DNA from: Hominimerdicola alba 8
GTDB taxonomy: Bacteria; Bacillota; Clostridia; Oscillospirales; Ruminococcaceae
Length of the DNA: 64,000 bases
Direction of reading: 5' to 3'
Assembly (NCBI RefSeq): GCF_000178155.2
Contig: NZ_ADKM02000130.1
Location: forward strand, 62,001-126,000
Positions 60,273 through 64,000 of the stretch are shown piece by piece (positions within the stretch are counted from its first letter, which is position 1; every line of letters starts with the position of its first letter). Below the pieces are notes generated by a model. The model saw only the letters and a program-made list of their open reading frames with translations, did no database searches and was not told the origin of the DNA. Made by a program: the position numbers and the translations under genes.

Positions 60273-61791
60273 CTATCATTCCTACTGGGGTGGTGTCGCT
60301 GTCAAGTTCGTTGTCCTCTAAGATGGCTTCGACTGAGGTGCGGGTGCGCTTGGCAATGTCCCAGATGTCTTCGCCGCCGACACATCTGCACAGCCTTATG
60401 GCACAGCTGTTGTCGCGGCAGGCAGGTTTTTCTTCGTCCATTTTTACACTGCTGACCAGCTTTACTTTGCCGCCGCTGACCGTCTTACAGCAGATGCGGA
60501 CATCTGTGCGCACGCGAATGCTTCCGCCCTCCCCGAGATAGTAGGAACAGCCTGTGACTGCGGCGTTTGCTTCGGTCAGCACACTGCTGTCGGCGGCGGG
60601 AAGCTCGGCTTCGTAGGCGCACTGACCCTCAGTGCAGAAGATGCCGCCTTCACTGCCCTCGCCCATGACTGCGCAGGTCACACTGCCTGTCAGCAGGTAT
60701 TTGCCGTCCTCTTTTCTGATGGTGGGTCTGCCGCACTCGGCTGAACAGTCGCAGACCAATCCCACTGTGCCGTCGGGGGCGGTGAGGGTGCATTCGGCGT
60801 TGGCTGAAAGGGTGGTGCTGTCTGCCTGACCTGCGGGTATCTCGGCTGTGTCATCGGGGAAGCACTCGTATTCGGTGGAGAAAGCATCTGTCACATAGAC
60901 AGAAGTGCCTGTTTTTTCGGCGGCACAGAAGACATTCAGCGTCAGTTCCCATTCGGCTGTCTTTTCTTCGCCGCTTCCTGCCATAAGACTGCACCCCGTC
61001 GGTGTGACCTCAGCGCTGACCCTGTAGCTGTCGTCAACGCCCTCCATGTCGATTATCTGGCTGAAAGGCAGTGTGAATTTCAGTGTTTGGACGCAGTCCT
61101 CACCTGTTTTGTCGATGCAGGCGTAAAGCACTTCCAGTTCGGCTTCGCCCTTGACAGCAAGTTTGCCCGCCACAGTTCTGCACTCACTGCGGGAAATGAC
61201 ACAGCCTGTTCTCAGCACAGTGCCGACTGCGGGTTTATCTTCGGGAAGAGATGTTTGCTGAATGACGGTTATGCGCTTTGATGCGGTAAGCCGTTTGACG
61301 GGGCAGGTGACGGTCTGTTTTCTCAGCTGAATGCCGCACCCGCTGCCGCCTGTCAGCACTGTTTTTTCACGGGTACAGCAGACTTTCAGTGCCGCGCATA
61401 CAGTTCCGCGAACGGCGATGCGGCGGCTTCCCTTAGCGCGGCAGCTGACACCTCTTGCGGCGAGGTCGATGGTGACTTCGGGGGCGGGGCAGTCGGCTGA
61501 TAGTTCGACTGTGCGGGAAAGTTCAACATCCTGTTCGGCGCAGTTGATGCGGCGGCTGCCCTCAGTAAGGTAAAGCACGCGGATAACTGCTGTAAGTTCA
61601 AAAGTCAGCTTATCGGCGGTGACTGTCTGGGAGTCGAGCCGCGGTTCGACGGTACACCTGAGGATACGGAAGACATCGGGGAAATAATCGGGCAGTACGA
61701 AGTCCCTTTCCAGCGGGAGTTCCTCAGTGGTATCCAGCAGTTTTTCCGTCACGCAGACTGTATCGGCAGTGAGTTTCAATTCGTTTGACAT
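60256..61791 (-). CDS. sipL: SipL-like DUF3794/LysM spore coat protein
   Basis: ATG 61791 follows aggaggt. About 511 residues: three DUF3794-type beta domains (each with ELPLERDFVLPDYFPDV or TFELTAVIRVLYL-like strands) and a C-terminal LysM (RLCRCVGGEDIWDIAKRTRT...AILEDNEL). This is the architecture of C. difficile SipL, which binds SpoIVA through LysM, so gene pairing supports the call. A sigma-E-like promoter precedes it. The last residues are derived from a heptamer array. Confidence 0.85.
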   Translation of the reverse strand: MSNELKLTADTVCVTEKLLDTTEELPLERDFVLPDYFPDVFRILRCTVEPRLDSQTVTADKLTFELTAVIRVLYLTEGSRRINCAEQDVELSRTVELSADCPAPEVTIDLAARGVSCRAKGSRRIAVRGTVCAALKVCCTREKTVLTGGSGCGIQLRKQTVTCPVKRLTASKRITVIQQTSLPEDKPAVGTVLRTGCVISRSECRTVAGKLAVKGEAELEVLYACIDKTGEDCVQTLKFTLPFSQIIDMEGVDDSYRVSAEVTPTGCSLMAGSGEEKTAEWELTLNVFCAAEKTGTSVYVTDAFSTEYECFPDDTAEIPAGQADSTTLSANAECTLTAPDGTVGLVCDCSAECGRPTIRKEDGKYLLTGSVTCAVMGEGSEGGIFCTEGQCAYEAELPAADSSVLTEANAAVTGCSYYLGEGGSIRVRTDVRICCKTVSGGKVKLVSSVKMDEEKPACRDNSCAIRLCRCVGGEDIWDIAKRTRTSVEAILEDNELDSDTTPVGMIVIRNS

Positions 61792-61832
61792 TATAAATAC
61801 CTCCTGTTTCTTGAAATAGGGTCTGCTAAGTA

Positions 61833-61861
61833 ATAATATGAGTGCTTCATGCGGAATATTC
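61833..61861 (-). promoter_or_regulatory. sigma-E-like promoter of sipL
   Basis: On the minus strand GAATATT, 14 bases, CATATTAT; this matches the mother-cell sigma-E form (xATAxx, 13-15, CATAnnnT) and is about 40 bases before the start. Confidence 0.5.
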
Positions 61862-61882
61862 ATGTTGATCCATAATTCAAAA

Positions 61883-62099
61883 TGTGGTTATCCCTCTGAC
61901 ACACCACAAAAACAGCGGCTATACAGAACTTAAGGTTCTTGGCGTATATCTTTTTGTTTACCGCATTTTTATAGCAATCCGCCTTAAAATTCAGACAAAA
62001 TCCAGTCACAAAACCAATAAATCCCAGCTTTTGCGACCGGATTTTGTGAATTTAAAAAGTTGGATTGCTATAGTTGGTGTGCTAAAGAGATAGTCATAA
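61883..62099. repeat. family-1 MITE-like element, copy 5, with nested element
   Basis: TGTGGTTATCCCTCTGACAC at the left and GTGTGCTAAAGAGATAGTC at the right. CATAATTCAAAAT occurs on both sides (61871-61883 and about 62095-62107), consistent with a 12-13 bp target duplication. Its left third is almost identical to the 37809 copy. A 99-bp element (61972-62070) interrupts it. Confidence 0.75.
61972..62070. mobile_element. nested mariner/IS630-type MITE with TA duplication
   Basis: The 99-bp insert has inverted ends TAGCAATCC and GGATTGCTA, continued by imperfect arms (AAAATTC, ACAAAATCC and their complements), and is flanked by TA on both sides (61970-61971, 62071-62072). Comparing with the uninterrupted copy at 37809 (GCATTTTTAGTTGGTG) shows that exactly TA was duplicated. 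It has no coding capacity. Confidence 0.8.
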
Positions 62100-62284
62100 T
62101 TCAAAATTATTGGCAGGGGCGGAATAATGGCGTTTTGCGGGAGTTTCGGCGTGATAAGCGGCAAACTGTACCCTCCGCCGCGCAGTTTGAAAACATCTCC
62201 CTTTTGTAACGCACAAAAGCAGCTGCACGATGCTTGCAAGTGCAAAAAAGTTCATATTGTTAAAAAAGAAGTGAATATTCTGTA

Positions 62285-62313
62285 TTGAAAAACGGTTTTA
62301 AATATGGTATGAT
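62285..62313 (+). promoter_or_regulatory. promoter of beta-galactosidase gene
   Basis: TTGAAA and TATGAT with a 17-bp spacer, about 40 bases before the start codon. Confidence 0.68.
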
Positions 62314-62328
62314 AAAAGATAACAATAA

Positions 62329-64000
<1,672 letters not shown>

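Overview
The window looks like chromosomal DNA of an anaerobic Firmicute close to Ruminococcus (Oscillospiraceae/Ruminococcaceae). The grounds are a secreted dockerin-bearing protein (cellulosome-type), a sodium-pump decarboxylase, an L-lactate dehydrogenase, the spore morphogenesis pair SpoIVA/SipL, strong Shine-Dalgarno sites, frequent TTG/GTG starts and many near-consensus 17-bp-spaced sigma-A promoters. The species cannot be fixed from the sequence alone. I saw no tRNA, rRNA, CRISPR array, prophage or complete insertion sequence.

Layout. 1-5.2 kb: end of ilvN, ilvC, a probable small RNA, a PP2C phosphatase, a small dockerin protein and ldh. 5.2-12.6 kb: one gene for a 2,289-residue surface protein with isopeptide-type repeats and a sortase-like tail, behind a folded leader. 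12.7-25.7 kb: a conserved small protein, the relic of an ABC permease operon, an envelope cluster on the minus strand (CNNM/CorC-type transporter, transglutaminase-like protein, signal-peptidase-like protein), a two-component system, an NSS symporter, an HD hydrolase, an AraC regulator beside a HAD remnant, and an autoregulated-looking XRE/DUF3169 operon. 25.8-32.2 kb, minus strand: an SPFH/zinc-ribbon/TPM membrane operon resembling Bacillus ydjGHI, then a large receptor-like Ser/Thr kinase with Cys/His repeats.

32.7-38.7 kb: an ABC exporter behind a response-regulator-type promoter, OadG/OadB subunits, a TfoX-domain protein, a lipoprotein and endonuclease III. 39-43.3 kb, minus strand: polyamine genes (speD, an Orn/Lys/Arg decarboxylase and a carboxynorspermidine-synthase-like dehydrogenase), interrupted by a four-helix-bundle gene that lies between inverted heptanucleotide repeats. 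43.6-51.4 kb: an orphan histidine kinase, MscS, membrane proteins, and a metal-efflux operon (ArsR/SmtB regulator, methyltransferase, HAD phosphatase, HMA chaperone, P-type ATPase). 51.6-64 kb: carB, a ClpC-like ATPase, a tiny Cys-rich peptide with a sigma-K-like promoter, spoIVA, a 311-bp tandem repeat, sipL, and the start of a GH2 beta-galactosidase cut by the window edge.

The most unusual feature is the repeat content. Family 1 is a MITE-like element of about 120-160 bp with inverted ends, present in about nine full or partial copies, two of them with apparent 10-13 bp target duplications. Family 2 is a palindromic element with TATAGTAAACGACA ends. A TA-duplicating mariner-type MITE of 99 bp is nested in one family-1 copy. 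AATTCAT heptamer arrays supply start or stop codons to several genes.
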